Shown here piece after piece: positions 1 to 14,615 of a stretch of DNA of 64,000 nucleotides. The stretch lies in the NCBI GenBank assembly GCA_009792885.1, contig WMCF01000016.1, forward strand, positions 13,311,848-13,375,847, given 5' to 3'. The stretch is from Eremophila alpestris peregrina. Taxonomy: Eukaryota; Chordata; Aves; Passeriformes; Alaudidae. A program made the position numbers and the translations under genes. Under the pieces are notes generated by a model, which was given only the letters and a program-made list of their open reading frames with translations, was not told where the DNA came from and did not search any database. Each line of letters opens with the position of its first letter. Position 1 is the first letter of the stretch.

Positions 1-2929
1 TCCTCAAACTGCATCCAGAACAGCAGCTACAATTGGCAGCTCAGTGTGTGTGTGATTTTTGTGTTTAGTTACCATGAGAAAATGATTTTGGTTCCATTTG
101 CTTCTCTGAACTTTGCTTCATGCCCATAAATATAAGCCTTTACCGAAGAAATGAAATGTTCTTGCTTAGTGTAGTTCCTACTGGCTTTTATCTGGACTAG
201 GAGTTCATGCAGAAATTTAGGATTAGCTCTGACACCAGTGAAGCCAGTTCCAGAACTGGCCATTTCCATTTATCCTCTTTCTGAACTGGGTTGAGAACTA
301 GGCTTAAAATTCCAGTGGACATCTGACTTGGAGCTCAACCCTGCACAGGAGTCTGGGATGGAAATACAATGTGCAAAGCTGTTCAGCAGTCATTTGAATT
401 CAACTTTTCTATACTGCCTTAGAAGAATGTCTCAAAATGTTCCCTGAGATGTTTTTTGAGCTCAGCTGATGAAATAAAGCCTGACCTGAATAAAGCTGCT
501 GTTTATAATCAAGAAAATGCAAAACTCTCAAAGAATTGTATTTGCCAGGAGATGGACTCACTTCAGCAGCAGTGACCACAACCCTTCATTATGAACACTG
601 GCACTGAGAGGTTCACTGCATGTCAGAAATAAAAGTATGAAATAATCTTTTTTTGGTTTTGGCTGCTCACAGAATATGTTTGCATGGCCTCCCATTAGCA
701 CACAGTAGTAAAGCACAGTTCCACAGAGAAAATGAAACAGATGTTTGCCAACTGGCATTTGTGAGTCAGGGTACAGCTTGAATGGCACTGTCAAAATAGA
801 TTTTCACTTTTATGGCCCAGGAGCACAAGAGTGACTTGAAAGCTGAACCATCACGTTCTGCAGGGTTTTCAGTCAGAACTACCAAATGAGTAAAAGATTT
901 AACCAGAGCTGCAGCTTTTACATTTTCTCAAACAGAAAGCACTAAGAATTTTATATTAAATTATGGCATCATTAGGAAAATGATGTGGGCTTATTCCCCT
1001 AAAGTTGGGCTAGAATTTCCATATTGTGTGTGTGAACACAACACAGCATTCCAAACCCTTGCACACCACACACAGTGCACAACAGTGGATCTAACAGTTG
1101 TAGGAGCAGACAAGATCAACAAATAATTCATTAAATGACCTTCTAAACATAAAACTAGAGGGATTATATTTCAGAAGACAAATAGGTGTGTGAAGGTTTA
1201 CCTCTTCCTCTGCCTGCATCATCTGAGAAGGGCGAGTGTCTGTAAATACAGGAGCTGTCACTGTGTCACAAGGCTTTGTGCAGGCAAAAAAGTGTAAGCA
1301 AGACTGGGTTTGAAAATCAAACAAATGGAATTTTTATAAGACTGATTCTTACAAACCAGATGAAGATCCTGAAGACAACATTTGCCACGAAACTGTATTT
1401 AACTTCAGAACATTTGAGATAATACTCACATATTTAATTTCAAACTATACAAACATATTTAACTTGTTTCTCACTTGTCAAATATACACTTGTCAGAATG
1501 AAATGTTCTGAGCAATAAGGATCCTTCTTCTGCTGCTCTGCACTGAAAGACCTCTAAACAGATGGATACCAGGTCTTCACTGGGAAGACAGAAGAACTCT
1601 TCAGGGAATGGAAAATAAGTATGTCAGGGTGGTTGTCCAGGCTTCCACCTCTGCCACGAGAATAATCTGGAACCTGAGTGCCACTGGTTCCCCCAGTCCT
1701 TCCCAAGCACAGCTCAGTCCCATACTGGTGAGGAAATGGTGTTGCCTGACCTACCAGATCTTTCCCTCACTGAAGTTTGCAGTTCTGTGCTCTCTGCAGT
1801 GATGATGAGAGAGCTGATTTATGAATGGCTGGGTCACAAGAGAATTAATGTAGCACAGCAATGGAGCACGATATGCAGATGGGAGAGGGAGGAAGAATGT
1901 GGAGCTCAGCAAATCCCTTCTTTCTCATCTAAGCTGATGCTCAGCTTAGAGAAAAACCATACTAATGATGCAGCTGATGTCTTGTTAGAAAACATCTGAA
2001 CTGTGACCAATTTTTCTTGACAAGAATTTTTATTCTGTATAAAAATGAAATGCTTAGTCATACAGAAAATAAAGACTAAAGCAGTGATGTAATTTCATTC
2101 AGTGATGGAATTTCAAAAAGGTTGGGTTTCTTCTTTTATTATAATGAAAATCTTTTAACAAGTCTATTGAACCAACCCATTAATAAACTCTTTCCCATCA
2201 GTATCAAAAGAGAAGTGAGAGCACAGTGCCTAGAGGAGAAACAAGGATATAAAACCTTTTCTCACTGTTTAAAATTCAAAGTTTACATGTCCCTGCATAA
2301 GGCTGTGTGTGCATGTTCATGCACAAGTAAGAGTGACAAGCAACAAATATCCTCAACAATTTTTAGCCTCTTGCTGTACACGAATGAAGGGCAAATATAG
2401 AAGAAAATGGAATGTGTCAGACATCAACACACTCCCCTCCACAAAGATACATGACAGTTCTCCATTGGGAAATCTGCAGCAAAGTAATTCTTAGAATAGA
2501 ATGCAGACTTGCTGCTGATTTAACAAATACATTTAAGTGGGGGGAAATGAGCTAAAGTAGTTGGGACAAGTCTCAGCAGCAGTTAATCAAAGTTGGTAAG
2601 TGAGCCCTGAGATCAGGAGGCAGAGCAAGGGACTTTTCTCTCACACAAGTCTTTGCCACAGTCCCTCTGAAAATGGATTTGTAGTTTGCCCTTAGCATCC
2701 ACTGAAAAGGAGGCTGCCAGAAAAAAGTCACTGAGCAGAAGTGGCTGAGAGCAAAGACACACCTGGCTGTCTCCTTGCAGAGCAATCCTTTCCATGGCTG
2801 TCTGGCTAAGCCACATATTTGGTGTCTGTATAACCAACACAGATTTACACACTGCCATAAATACCAGAATTTCCTACTGTCAAATGCTGCCTCTGTATGC
2901 AGGGATGAAAAACTGCATTACTTCTTGAG

Positions 2930-2945
2930 ATATATATATATATAT
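2930..2945. repeat. (AT)n microsatellite
   Basis: An uninterrupted run of about eight AT dinucleotides. It is a short simple repeat in intergenic DNA and probably length-variable. Confidence 0.8.
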
Positions 2946-4655
2946 TTGCTTTTCTAAAGCCTTCTGCTTGACTTAACACTTTGGACTTCCCATAAGCTAT
3001 TTGGAAAAGTGGTACAAGGGCCAAAAAGTCTAAAATTTATTACACTTATAGTTATGCTGGTATTTTTGGAAGTTTTCTTAATGTTTACTAGACACTCAAT
3101 AAATCAGTATATTTTATACATCAGCTCATATCTGTGTCTCAAAGAGCAATCAGAATTAAATCAGAATAATGTTTAACACTCAAATAATACTATTGGTTGT
3201 ACACTCAAGAAAATAAGTGTATCTGTCTCCTGTATGTGTTCTCAACTCAGGAGTTACTGAGATCATGTATCTGTTCTGGAGAGGGAGTATAATTAGTATA
3301 ATGTTCTGGAATCTGTTGTAAAACTGCAGTCATGTACTTCTGCCAAGGGCTCTTTATGAATTCTTCATGTCACACTGCAAAAAGAGTCCAGAAAATCATT
3401 CCCAAAAAACCCACACCTGGACCTTATTACCATTGCTAACCAGCAAACCTTTGGACTCCCATGTCTTCTTCTCAATGTTTCAGAATTATGTACAAAGATG
3501 AATGGATTAGGCTTCTAATCCTCCTTTTTAATATAAATCAAAACCACTGGATTTTACATGGAGATGAGGCACTGAGAGACTAAACAAGTTTTGTTGCTAT
3601 CACAAGTCTGGGGTAAGAATAAACTTCCAAATTCCTGACTTTCCTTTATCTGCTGTGATCTGCCCCACAGTACAATGATGATAAAGCCTAATAAAGCAAG
3701 GAGGTTACTTGGGGGTTTTCCCATAAATTTTCTTTTGCCCATAAGCTTTATGAACAGCAGAATGTTGTCATCAAAGAGCCCAGAAACCTGGTTTAACTGA
3801 AGACGAGGCACAACCCAGAGAAGGTTTTATCATCTACTTTGCAATTCTGATTCTCAGATTTTTTACCTTCTTTAATCAAACCTGACTCAGAGAATAATGA
3901 TATCACCCCCACTGCTGCTGTTCTCATTCTTATTAGCCTTGTCCCTCAAAAGGCTGTTAATGAATAACTGGTGGTAGCTGTCAGCTCAAGAAATCAAGTG
4001 TTACACACAGTTGTAAGGACAATGTATCTGTGTGCCTTCTTTATGTAGTGAAATCTTGAAGGACCGAGGAGAGTTAGAAAATTATCTGAAGAGTTTGGGC
4101 TGTTTCTGACAGAAAGCAGCTTGCAGCAGTGTTCCTGAGGGCTGAACTTCTATTAACACAGTTCCAGGAACCCCACAACTCATCCATACTCCAGAGAGCC
4201 TGAGAAGTAGGTGCAAGGGCCCTGATATAATGCTGCTGTGTGTGAAAAGCAGAAAAGAAAATGAGAGCAAAGGTAGGTATGATGCACAATAATCTCTGTG
4301 AATCAACATCATTTCCATACAGTAAAGCAAAGGAAAAGTGGGAGGATTTCAGACAAAGCAGGTGAACTTTTGAGGCATAAGCATTTTGATTCCAAGATTG
4401 TAATAAAGGGTGAGAGAAATACAGATCTCACAGGGACAGGGAAGCACAGGAGAGCAAAGGACAGCTGTACCCTAACTTTGCTGACAGCAATGAGTTAATT
4501 TGTTGATGGTATAACACACTAGAAGGGTCTTCCTCAGTGATCCTGCCAGAGCTATTAATTCCCTGGTTCAGTAGTTGAGTCAGAGTCACAAAAGAAAGGA
4601 CAAAGATTTCACCACTAATCTTTCTTTCAACAGACCAGACTGGTAGAACAAGATC

Positions 4656-4782
4656 AGTGGAAAAGGACCTCAGAAGTCACCTGGTCTGATCCCCTGCTCA
4701 GAGCAGAGCCATTTTGGAACAGGATGCTCATGGCCTTGCACAGCCAAGTGTTCTCCATGTCCAAAGATGCAGATTTCATTTC
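4656..4782 (-). mobile_element. Degraded CR1 LINE 3'-region fragment, antisense
   Basis: The stretch reads like the reverse complement of a CR1 3' region: a 'ggaaaaggacct' block, then 'cacctggtctgatcccctgctca', 'gagcagagcc', 'aacaggatgctca' and a 'tgtccaaagatg' block, in the order of the classic avian CR1 tail. The copy is diverged and truncated at both ends, and no coding capacity remains. The identification is by eye from the family's typical word order and the boundaries are approximate. Confidence 0.6.
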
Positions 4783-7700
4783 CCCAATGAGGAAATGCAG
4801 CTGAGCTTCATGAGGATCGTATCAGTGGATGTCTGTGGGCTGTTAAAATCCCTCTGCACATACATCTTGTTTTACCTTTTTAAATAGATGCATACTGTTT
4901 TTACTGTGTTCAAATTAGCCCTCAGTGAATCTCAGGCAGTATGGGAAGATGTATGGGGGAGCTAAAGGGATTATAGCTCCCCCTTCTTTAGCATTACCTG
5001 GTCACAAGGCAGAAGAGAGCCACACATCCACCCACATGCTAATTGCAGCTGACTGGAATCAGGCAGAGGCCATTCCCCAAGCCAAATCTTGTCTAGTGTA
5101 AAATGGCAGGGCCTATTCAAGATGAAACAACTTGTGCCATTTTAGAAAAGCTAGAGATATAATCCAAAAGGCATCTTAAAAATGTGTTTCTGCTTTCACT
5201 GAAATCAAAGGAAAACTCCACAGGATTACTTCCATGGCTGCAATATCAGGTACATGCAGACAGGGAATGGGCACAGGTTCATATCTAGTCCATACATTAT
5301 TTGTTCTGTGTAATGTCAGAAATGTTTTGGACCACATCTGTTCACACAGGAATGCAGGCACCCAGCTTCAAATATCTTACAGGCTAAAATATTAATGCCT
5401 ACAACATCGGCTAGCACTTCTTTACTATGAGCTAAATTTTCTCACTCTTTGAGGCTTCATTCTTGTCCCATTTACAATACAAAATGTGCTGTTTCTCCCA
5501 CCTCAGAGGGCCCTGGCCTTACCTCAGCCAGTGTATATAAAATAAGGTGCTGTTAGAGGGAGGGATCACAGCGGTCAAAGTTGATGGCAGTGCTGGAATG
5601 GCACTGCAGCATCTTGCTGAAAGTGTTTTTCCTTCTCAAACCTTAAACTTTTCCACACCTCCAAAAAGAGGAAGGTAGCCTCCAGGGAGGAGTCCTTCCA
5701 CCCCACTGAACAACTCACTTAACTGCACAACTTCTAAGCCATAAACCACTTGAGTAATCCCACTGCTCAACACGGGATAAAAGGAGAAAATAGCATTAAA
5801 GATTTAAAGTAAAGAACACAGCAAACTCAAATGATAGCTGCACCATTCACGTCATTACAGCCAAGGGTTTGTCAGCACTTTCATTATAATGCTCATTCCT
5901 CTGCTGTCACTCCAGGCTAAAATTTGGCAGAGCATAAAACTTAAAGCCCAGACAGACACAATAAGAGCACAGCAAAAAGGAAAGCAAAGGTTTCAAGGAC
6001 AGCATCCTGAGACACCTTTACGTGTTGGGAATAAACAGTATCTTACAAAGCATGATACAAGAAATTAAGCTGGGAAAACTATCTCTTCTCTCATTAAGGT
6101 GGTGTCATAGAGAAGGGATTGAACTGGAGGCTCAGTGACAAATATTGTTATGAAACTACTATGAATCCAGAAGGTAAGTATTAGTACAGTAATTTCAGTA
6201 CAAGGGAAATAAATACGTTAGAAAGGAAAGGCAGAACAAACACAAATATTACATCTGAACAGAAAAGATCAGACTTCACTTTGGGAATGCAGGAAAATGT
6301 GTCTGCTTGGACTGCTTTGGGGTGCCAAGTGCCTCTAACATGAGCAATTGCTCTCAAGCACTGTTGAGTACCTTCCTCCCTGCCTTCTTTCAGCACTGAC
6401 ATTGTTGCTCCAACAGTCCAAATGTCCAAATACAAGAAAAAATGAGGACTAAGCATAGGACCAAAATACCTCTTACACTCCAGTAGTAATCCTTACTTTG
6501 TTGGCATGAATTACTTGTCCCTCAGCTCCTGTCTCTGCCTGGTACCCATGTGGATACAGAACAACCCAGAGTAAAGAACTGAGACCAGAACTAAACTATG
6601 ACAGAGATCAGAGAGGCTTAGGACCACTTCTTGCAGTAACAGAGATAGCTAATGCTAAGTGTAAACAGATTACAGTATTAGTTACTTTTTGGGATTTTTT
6701 TTAAGTTTTTAACAGGGTTGATTACAAGAAGAACAAAGATAAAGTCACTGTTGCACAGATTAGTGCACTGGATGGTTTAATCATCCCCCATCTTTCTCAG
6801 CTGGTGCTGTGGGACTTAGCACAAGACTTTTTAATTTTGTTTCAGCATCAATGAAGATGCTTCTTATCTTTAAAAAGCACTTAGAGATGAACTGCACTAT
6901 CTATACAACATATGATTGCTATTATTATCTCAGTAAATTTTTATGAGGACTTGAAGAATTCCAGTAAGGCAAAAAAGAGCATGCTTCTTTCCCCTGTTCA
7001 GAATTAGTTATAACAAAGACTGTAAGATAACAACTATATAGGTCACCTAATCCCACTGACTTTGTTTGGGTCACATCTTCCTTGACTTCCTAAATGAGTG
7101 AAGGTTTGGTCTGTGATGTTCTCCCAGCAGCTTTTGAAGGAGGGCAGCTGTGCATCCTTCATAATAAACATTCAAGTGTTTGAAAAAGTCTAGTGCATCA
7201 TTCTTAGAGCAGTGCTACTGCTGAACATGTGAAAACTACACTGTGCTCATCTTAGGAGGGCTCTGACAGCTGTAAGAAACAATATTAAAAGCAGTGTTAA
7301 AACAAACATCTGCCCACACAACATCAGTTTCATTTGGTAGCAAAGGCACTGTAGCAATTTACAGTGCTGGTGCCTAAGAAGCTCAGCTCTAAGTTTATCA
7401 GGTCATGCATGCCTTTATAATATAAAATTCATTGTCATTTATCACAGAGAAGAGGGGGAGCTCCACTCTCCTGCTTGCCTGTGCTGTCAGGGAAGGGCCC
7501 ACTGCTTGCATAAGATACAGGTCACACATTCAAAAGCATTTTCCTGGCACTCTCAGTCTTTTGCCTTTGTGCAAAATGCTGATGCTTTTGAGATTCAATG
7601 ATTTAGCATGTCACTGCACTGGCATAACAGATGGCACAGGAGAGGAGAATGAATGAACAATGACCATGTTTCACTTTGCAATCTTTCAGCACTCCTCCTG

Positions 7701-10700
7701 ATACAAGGCATTTACTATTCAGTCTTCTTAAATCAATCTGCTCCCTTTGGTCAACACTACCCAGTCAATAGTGAGATACATCTTTTGAAAAATTAGGTAA
7801 AATGTGAGTGCAGCATGCAGAATTAATGGGAGAAGAGTCAGGACTTTTTAAATTCTTCCCTTCAAACAGGATCCCAGAACACTAAGTACTGTCTTCACTG
7901 TGTGTCTGACCACACAGCTCCCTGAATCAAACCCAGGAATTTCCCAGTCCTCTGCTCCCTCCTCTGCAAAGCACAATCCTCCTGTGCCACTGAAGCACCA
8001 GCCAACACCTGAAGCCAGGTTTTACAGGAGGTCAAGCATTTTTGGGCTTAACACAGACTTTGTGATTTACAGAAAGATAAAGCAATACAAGGATAGAGCT
8101 TACATAAAGTAAGAAAGGAGAGAAAAGGTTGAAAGTCTTCACAGCAGCATTCACATGAGTGGTTTATTTAGTTATTGTATTTATCATCTCACTGGGCACA
8201 AGGAGCAAAGATGGTGGATTATAAAAACCTGTTCTTACCCACAGGTAAATCAGAAATACTGCAACATGAAATGCAAAGGATAACTCTCCTCTTCTGTGAG
8301 TCAGAAATCATCAATATCCAGCAGCACTTTGTCAGACCTCAGGCAGCTGTTTCACATCCTTCAGTGAGTACAGAAAGGAAAGAGTGAGACTCTTAAATAC
8401 CAGTGTGTGTGTTAACATGGGAAGTGGATGGATCAGGTAAAAAATACATTATAAGCTCTTCAAGTGTAAGTATTAAAGCATCAAGCTATGAAAAGCACAA
8501 CAGCGCTCTATAGTAACAGGCCAAACATTACAGTCTAAAAATGTTACAGAAATGTTTACATAACCGGATCTAAGGACCTAATCCAATGCTCATGGACTTC
8601 AGTGAGACTAAAAATCTTGATGCAACTTCTTTCTTTCTTTAAATAATCCCTTGGAACTGTAAAAACATTTCTGTGCTATGTATTTGGAGACAAAGGGTTT
8701 TCTGCTGATAAAAATCCAGGGAAAGCCATTATTTCCTGAAGCTGCTGCTGTCTCTGAAGATTAATTAACACTGGCTTGATTCAGTTTTAAGGTGAAAAGA
8801 AACATGATTTTTTTGGTCCTGACTTGCTTTGATTTTAACCAGTGTGTTACTGATACACAGCTCTTATGTGCTGCACATTTCTTCTCATCTGACAGCTCTC
8901 ATGCTTTGATCACCAAGACTGCAGGAGGAAGCACGCTGAGTAATAAAGACACGGATCCTACTTCAGGGAGCAGTGTGGTAAAACATGCTTAGTTAGAGAA
9001 ATAAATTGTCTATCCTTTGGGAAATTCAGGCATTTCAAGTTTATTTCCATTCTTAGTGGATAAAAAATATCGAACCCCCAAAATGTTCAGTGAAATGTGG
9101 ATTGCACTGTCTTTTCATTAGGGAATATCAGCCAGGTTCTGTTGAAATATTTTTACAGTAGTATTGAAATATTATAGCCCATACAGCTAAAGGCTTGCAC
9201 AAGAAAAAAATATCCAAATGAAAAATAGAACTATGGTGCTCAATTTCCTTTTTAAAACATTCTGAATGGTTTCCATATCTAATTCTTCTTGACAGATTTT
9301 GAACTGGGTATTTTTCAAAAGTAAAAAATGTTTTTTCTACAGCTTACTGGAAATTTTAAATTTTATCAGCCTTCAAAGAAGCAGTAAAATAAGATAGAAT
9401 CACTGAAGCTGTCCTGACTTTCAGGAATGTATCTGCACTTGCACATATTTTATAAATCGTGCAACCTGCATCTGTGATCCATATTCAGGGAGAGAGAAAA
9501 AACAGAGAATAGAAACAGCTGCTACTATTTTAATGCCTATACCAAATTCATAGACTATGATGTTTAAAGGTGTTTATAAGCTAATGCAGTGGGTATTTTC
9601 TAAACTCAATATTTTATTTTAACAGAAAAAGTCATTACTGTAACACTCTAGAAAGGATATAAACAAATATTTTTTGTACAAGATTCATCCTTGTGAACTC
9701 CTAGACACCTAGAAGTTGCTTTTATTCCAAAGACAGCTTCCACATCACCTTTTTTTTTTGCATAATTTCAAAGCCTTAAATGACCTCCAGCCAGTCAGAA
9801 ACATGTGTCAAATTATGCAGTACCTATTGCTGTACTGTTCTCCCAACCCCAGATTTTTTATTGGAATTCTGAGTGAACAGAAGACATTCAAGCATGAAGT
9901 CTGGGCAAGGTCAGCATGCTCTCTGCCTGAGCTGGAAATGATGTGGGAACTTCCACTTGGTTGGGCTCAGTGCAGTTTCCAAACAGTGCAAAAGGGATTT
10001 GAGGGAAGCAAGGTCATGGAGAACACTCATCCTCAGCTCTGCAAGGTGCCAATCCTCGGGTGAAAGGCATCAGCAGCTTTTCCTGCAGTGCACCCAAACT
10101 CAGAGCAGGGGGAGCCTGGCACATCCAGGGATTTGTAACAGCAGCAAAACGAGCTCATGGTGGATGCTGCATCCACTGGTTTGCTCCTGTCCAAGTCCAC
10201 CCGTGGCCAGAGGAAAAGGAGCCAGTCTCATGCAGAATGCAGGGATGGAGCCATTCCACCAGAGAGTGACAGGGCAGAGCAAGTGCCTCTGAGTCAGGCT
10301 GAGACACAGACCCTTGGCCACAAATGGGTGAGCTAAAATGGCTTTTTTCACAAGAGTCTTGCAATTGTTTGCCCAGTTGAAAAATTATTGTAATTTCTTC
10401 TTGAAGGTCATTAGATTAGTTCTAAGTGTATGATCTATGAAGAAGACAGGAACTGAAGTGAAAAAGCTGGGAGCCAGAATGACCCTTCACTGGTATATAC
10501 ATGGAGATTAAAGGCAATTGAACCTCTGCCATCAGCATGGAGGTTGTGCAGTTGTAAAACCTCTCACATCCAACCCTGTAGCACATCCTAAACCAACCAC
10601 ATCTTAAGGGTGATCCCTGAGCTGTGGAAACAGGCTGGTTTAAAGGCATCTTTGATCCCCTGACAAATGAAAAGATCTTGTAAAAAAAAAAAAATTTAAA

Positions 10701-12879
10701 AATAGATATGGGCCAGGACTTCGAAGATAATCAATTCAGTGGGAAAAAAAAAACCTCCTAGGCTTTGACAGGTCTTTCTCATACATATGGAGTGTCTGTG
10801 CATCCTAAAATGTAGCAGTCAGCATGTTAGTACTAATGAATAATGAGAAATACAAGGGAGAAGTCAAAGCCTGAGAGCAAAGGACAAGGAAAGCTTCGAT
10901 GACTTTTTTCTCTCTCAAGTTATAGGTGTGCTTTCTAAAATATCAGAGTTAAAACTGAATTATAAAGTCTACTGTGCATGGTACAAGTCCTGTGCAATAT
11001 CAAATAGAAGGAATCCATCAAACTTGCTTCTCTCAAACTAATGATCTTTATAGATGCTGCTGAAACACCTGAAAGGGGGCATCCAGTTAATGTGAACTAC
11101 TCAGGATGAAATCAAACTTCAGCTTCTTTTGTAAAAACAAAATACAGCAACAACTCCAGTGGTCAGTAGGGTACAGGAGCTGTAACAGTGATGAACAATC
11201 CTCTGGACCTTCCCAAAGAGCAAACTGGACCCTCCATCTGAAAGGCTGCTTAATTCAGTGTAATTCTTTATCCAATTCCACTCAACCATTTAATTTTAAT
11301 GAAAGCATTCTAAACAACATTTGATAACATTTTAGTAAGGAGGTTTTCATAAAATAAGAAAGGAATCATCATTTTAAAGTCCCTTTACTAGCCCCTTCTG
11401 CCTCAAAAACTGACTACTCCTTTAAATAAATTTTTTTAAATGTGTTTATGGGACCATGGGGTCCTGCTTCTCCTTTACCATTCAGTTTTGCTGTTCATAC
11501 GAAAAATGTTCTGAACTGACTCCAGTCCAACCCACCAAAGCCCAGAGATGATCTGGTCTGTGTTGGCCACACCCTTTTACAGATCCAGATTTCTGGTCTG
11601 GAACAAGAGGACAGTGCCAGTCATCCAATTTTAGTTGATATGAGAGTTTCAATCCTGTTCTTAACACATTTTGGTCCTGGTGTGAGTTAGTTGCCTTCAT
11701 TATGAAAAATGCCTTTTCTGTGCTGTTTACTGCTTTAATATTCCAATATTGTTGGATGAAACAACAGCAGAACTTCCCTACCACAAACACCTCTGAAGAA
11801 GGGGCAGGTGTTTAATCAAGGGAGAACCAACAGACATCAAAATATATCATTTAGGTCTCTGCCTATTAAATATTAATACCTAAAATGATAGCTGCTTTCT
11901 TTGTGCCATCCACATTTCATAGAAAACAAAGCTTCATGATTTAACAAAAATTCAATATGTAGCAGAAAAGTTCTATAAGAAACTAAACAGTAAATTATTT
12001 CTAAAAATAAAATTAGAGGGGTTTTCATTCTTTTCTATGCCCAAACCATGAAATACAATCATATACATTTAAACTAGAATTACCAAGCCAGGTACCCAGT
12101 TTTATTACAGTTGCTTGTAAAGGAGGTCTCTTCAAATTAATCTGCAGCACATTAAACAATTCAGTACACTAAAAGATGGAGTTAAAACTTGATTTCCCTG
12201 AAGAAAAAAAAAAAGCTGCAACAGATGAACTATGATGCTGTGTAGAATAATGTTTTAACATTTGTTAAAGTGCTGGGTTTTGAAGGAAGCACAAAGTGGA
12301 AAGGAGTACCCAAAAAAGGAGTGTGCTTCCTCCCCACTCAGCAAATCCCAGCATTAAAACTGACTCTCAGTAATACCTAGGAAATACCTGTGCATACCTT
12401 TTGTGTACTCAGATGTGCTGCCAGAATTGGTCTTAAAACAGAGTTAGACTCAGCCATCAAATCTACCGACCTTCCATTTCCACAATTTATACAGTAGTAT
12501 GTTTTATAGATCAAAACAGAAATCATCTGATAGGACATTAAAAGTAACAAAAAGCCTGTGCTTTTTTTACAAATTGGTGAGGAGAATGACTATGGTACAG
12601 AGCCTCTCTTTTCAAAATAACAGCTGTTTGTACCCTGCAGGAAAGAGAAGAGAAGACATTGGGCTCTTGGATTCCAGCGGGGGTTCAGCAAAAGGGATAA
12701 AGAGCTGGCACATTTCAGAACGCTGCCTTAGCACGTACCTGCTGCCAGGAGATGTTCTGTTTGTAAAACAACAGCACCAATTAGGGGGGTGGGAGGGTGT
12801 AATGGTGCGACTTGAACTGGCAGATGAGGTGCTGATTCCAGACCATCTGTATTGAATTCTCCCCGAGAAACCCCAAGAA

Positions 12880-13200
12880 GAGTCAGAGAGTCCATCTGCT
12901 CTCCGTGCTGCAGAACAAAGCCTGCTTCGCTCGGAGCGCTCAGTGCAGCACTCGCAGAGATCCAACTTCACCTTGCTGTGATTATCTGAGTGCATTCCCC
13001 AGGAGCCTGTCTTATCCCCCGGGAGCTGCCGGGCGATGCCGAGCCCAGCGCTGTCCCCGTTAATGGCCAGCAGCTCCACACCAGATGTGACAGGGCAGCG
13101 AGCTCAGGGCTTATCTCGCATTTCCTCCGTCCCATCCCCAGCCGCTGCACGAGTGTCAGCACTCAGAGCTGATTCTCCCTATCACAGCAGCCTCGCTAAG
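12880..13200. promoter_or_regulatory. Orphan CpG-enriched block with GATA-type motifs
   Basis: Within otherwise CpG-poor DNA, this block carries many CpGs (for example around 12,925-12,955, 13,020-13,060 and 13,095-13,155) and a higher GC content. It has WGATAR sites on the minus strand at 12,982-12,987, 13,111-13,116 and 13,179-13,184, plus a weaker GGATAA at 13,011-13,016 and an E-box CAGATG at 13,082-13,087. Open frames cross it on both strands, which is expected of GC-rich DNA, and none resembles a known protein. It could be an enhancer or the promoter of an unannotated transcript. Confidence 0.35.
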
Positions 13201-14615
13201 GCTGTGGCAGGGATTCCTGTTTGAAAGGTTATTCTGCATTCCAAACCAGGCCAAGATTGCATCAACTGAGGAAGAAAAGGATAGGCATTAACTCCTGTAA
13301 ATTATGCCCACATCCTCACTTGAGGAATGACTGGATCTAATTGACTAAGCTCTGTGCTCCAAGAGAAAGGTGTGAGAGAAAGGTTGGCAAGCAATTGAGA
13401 ATATACACCCTGTATTTCCTTACATCTCTTTTGCCATTAAATATACCAAGTAATTAGTGCTTTGTTACAAAATACTGTGGAGGCTGCCTGATTAGTCTCG
13501 TAGTTATTTAATAAATTACTCAGCAAAAGAGTGAATTTAGCCAGGCGTCCACTGGTGAGGAGACTGCTAATTAACTGATATCCAGGCAGGCAGCAATTAC
13601 CCTTCTCCTCCCAGACAAGAATGTCTCTATTCCAAATATGTGTTGGGAAAGAATCAAGAGCTATAAAATATACATCTCCTCCAGTAGGAAGTGATCTGGA
13701 ATGGCATAGCAATCAACCTAAAGATTTCAAATGATGCAAACTAAACACAAAACAAGTTAAAATAAAGAATCCGTGCTTTATGAAGAGAGTGAACTGCCTT
13801 CAGAAATAAGTTTCCTGCTGGGACCAGATTGCAAATGCCTTTATGCACTCTGCAGGAGTGGTTATTCACACAAACAGTCCCTGCAAAGCCAGGGAAACAA
13901 ACTCACATGAGCATGCAGTCACAACTGTGACTATGGAGCTGCCATCTGACCTCCAAAAGCAACAGAACCTTGTGATGCTTTTGCTGAAAACACCATAGGG
14001 ACCTTGGGGTTCTGTTTGTCTTCCTTAGACATGATTTTGCTGTCATTTCATGTATTGTGTTTTAGGAGGAAATTAGCTGACGTTATAATAATTGATGGAG
14101 AGTTTTACATTTTTAACATTTGCTCAAATTTCCAGGTTGGTATCTCAGCAAGATATTTGTAGCAAACAGGATGCTGGGATTTATCAGGCTTGCACTCCTT
14201 TTGGCTTTTTGGATGTCCAGCCATGAGACAGATTTGCCATGGCCACCTGGGGCTGTGCTGGTGGCACCCATCCACCTGCACCTCACACAAATGTGAGCAC
14301 AAAGGCAACCAAGAGACTGCCCATGGTGAGCAGGAATCAGGGATTCCTGGAAGAGTGTCCAAACTGCTCTGCATCCTCCCTTTGATGACCCACGAGGGAA
14401 GGAATGTGTTTAGAATCGAGCTGTTCTGATTACAAGAGCTTTACATAAAGGCTGAAAAAGAAATGTAAAAAGTACAGTTGGTGCCCTAAAGGGAAAATTT
14501 CAAAATTGTTTAAGATTTAAGTGCCAAGCTGCAAGAAGCTGTTGGAGCCAATATCCAAAACTGGAATCCAAGCCTAGGACAAGAGGTGATCTGGCACCCA
14601 AAGGCCAGCAGTCAT

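Larger units (their letters stand above)
1..12879. other. Intergenic, no gene recognised
   Basis: Only short open frames with no recognisable family, no codon-bias signal and no linked splice sites occur here on either strand. AT-rich single-copy sequence dominates. Things visible are a degraded CR1 fragment near 4.66-4.78 kb, a short AT dinucleotide run near 2.93 kb and a TATA-like string near 5.53 kb. In human the segment 5' of DCP1A is the spacer towards CACNA1D, which would fit, but nothing of CACNA1D is seen. A lowly expressed non-coding RNA cannot be excluded from sequence alone. Confidence 0.6.

Noticed and set aside
9716..10292. Overlapping 115- and 111-codon frames on the + strand
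   Set aside because: No family resemblance, no supporting splice sites and mutually overlapping frames. Treated as chance.
12612..13079. 155-codon open frame on the minus strand
   Set aside because: It coincides with the CpG-enriched block, where stops are rarer. The translated peptide has no recognisable domain, and overlapping frames on the other strand are equally open.
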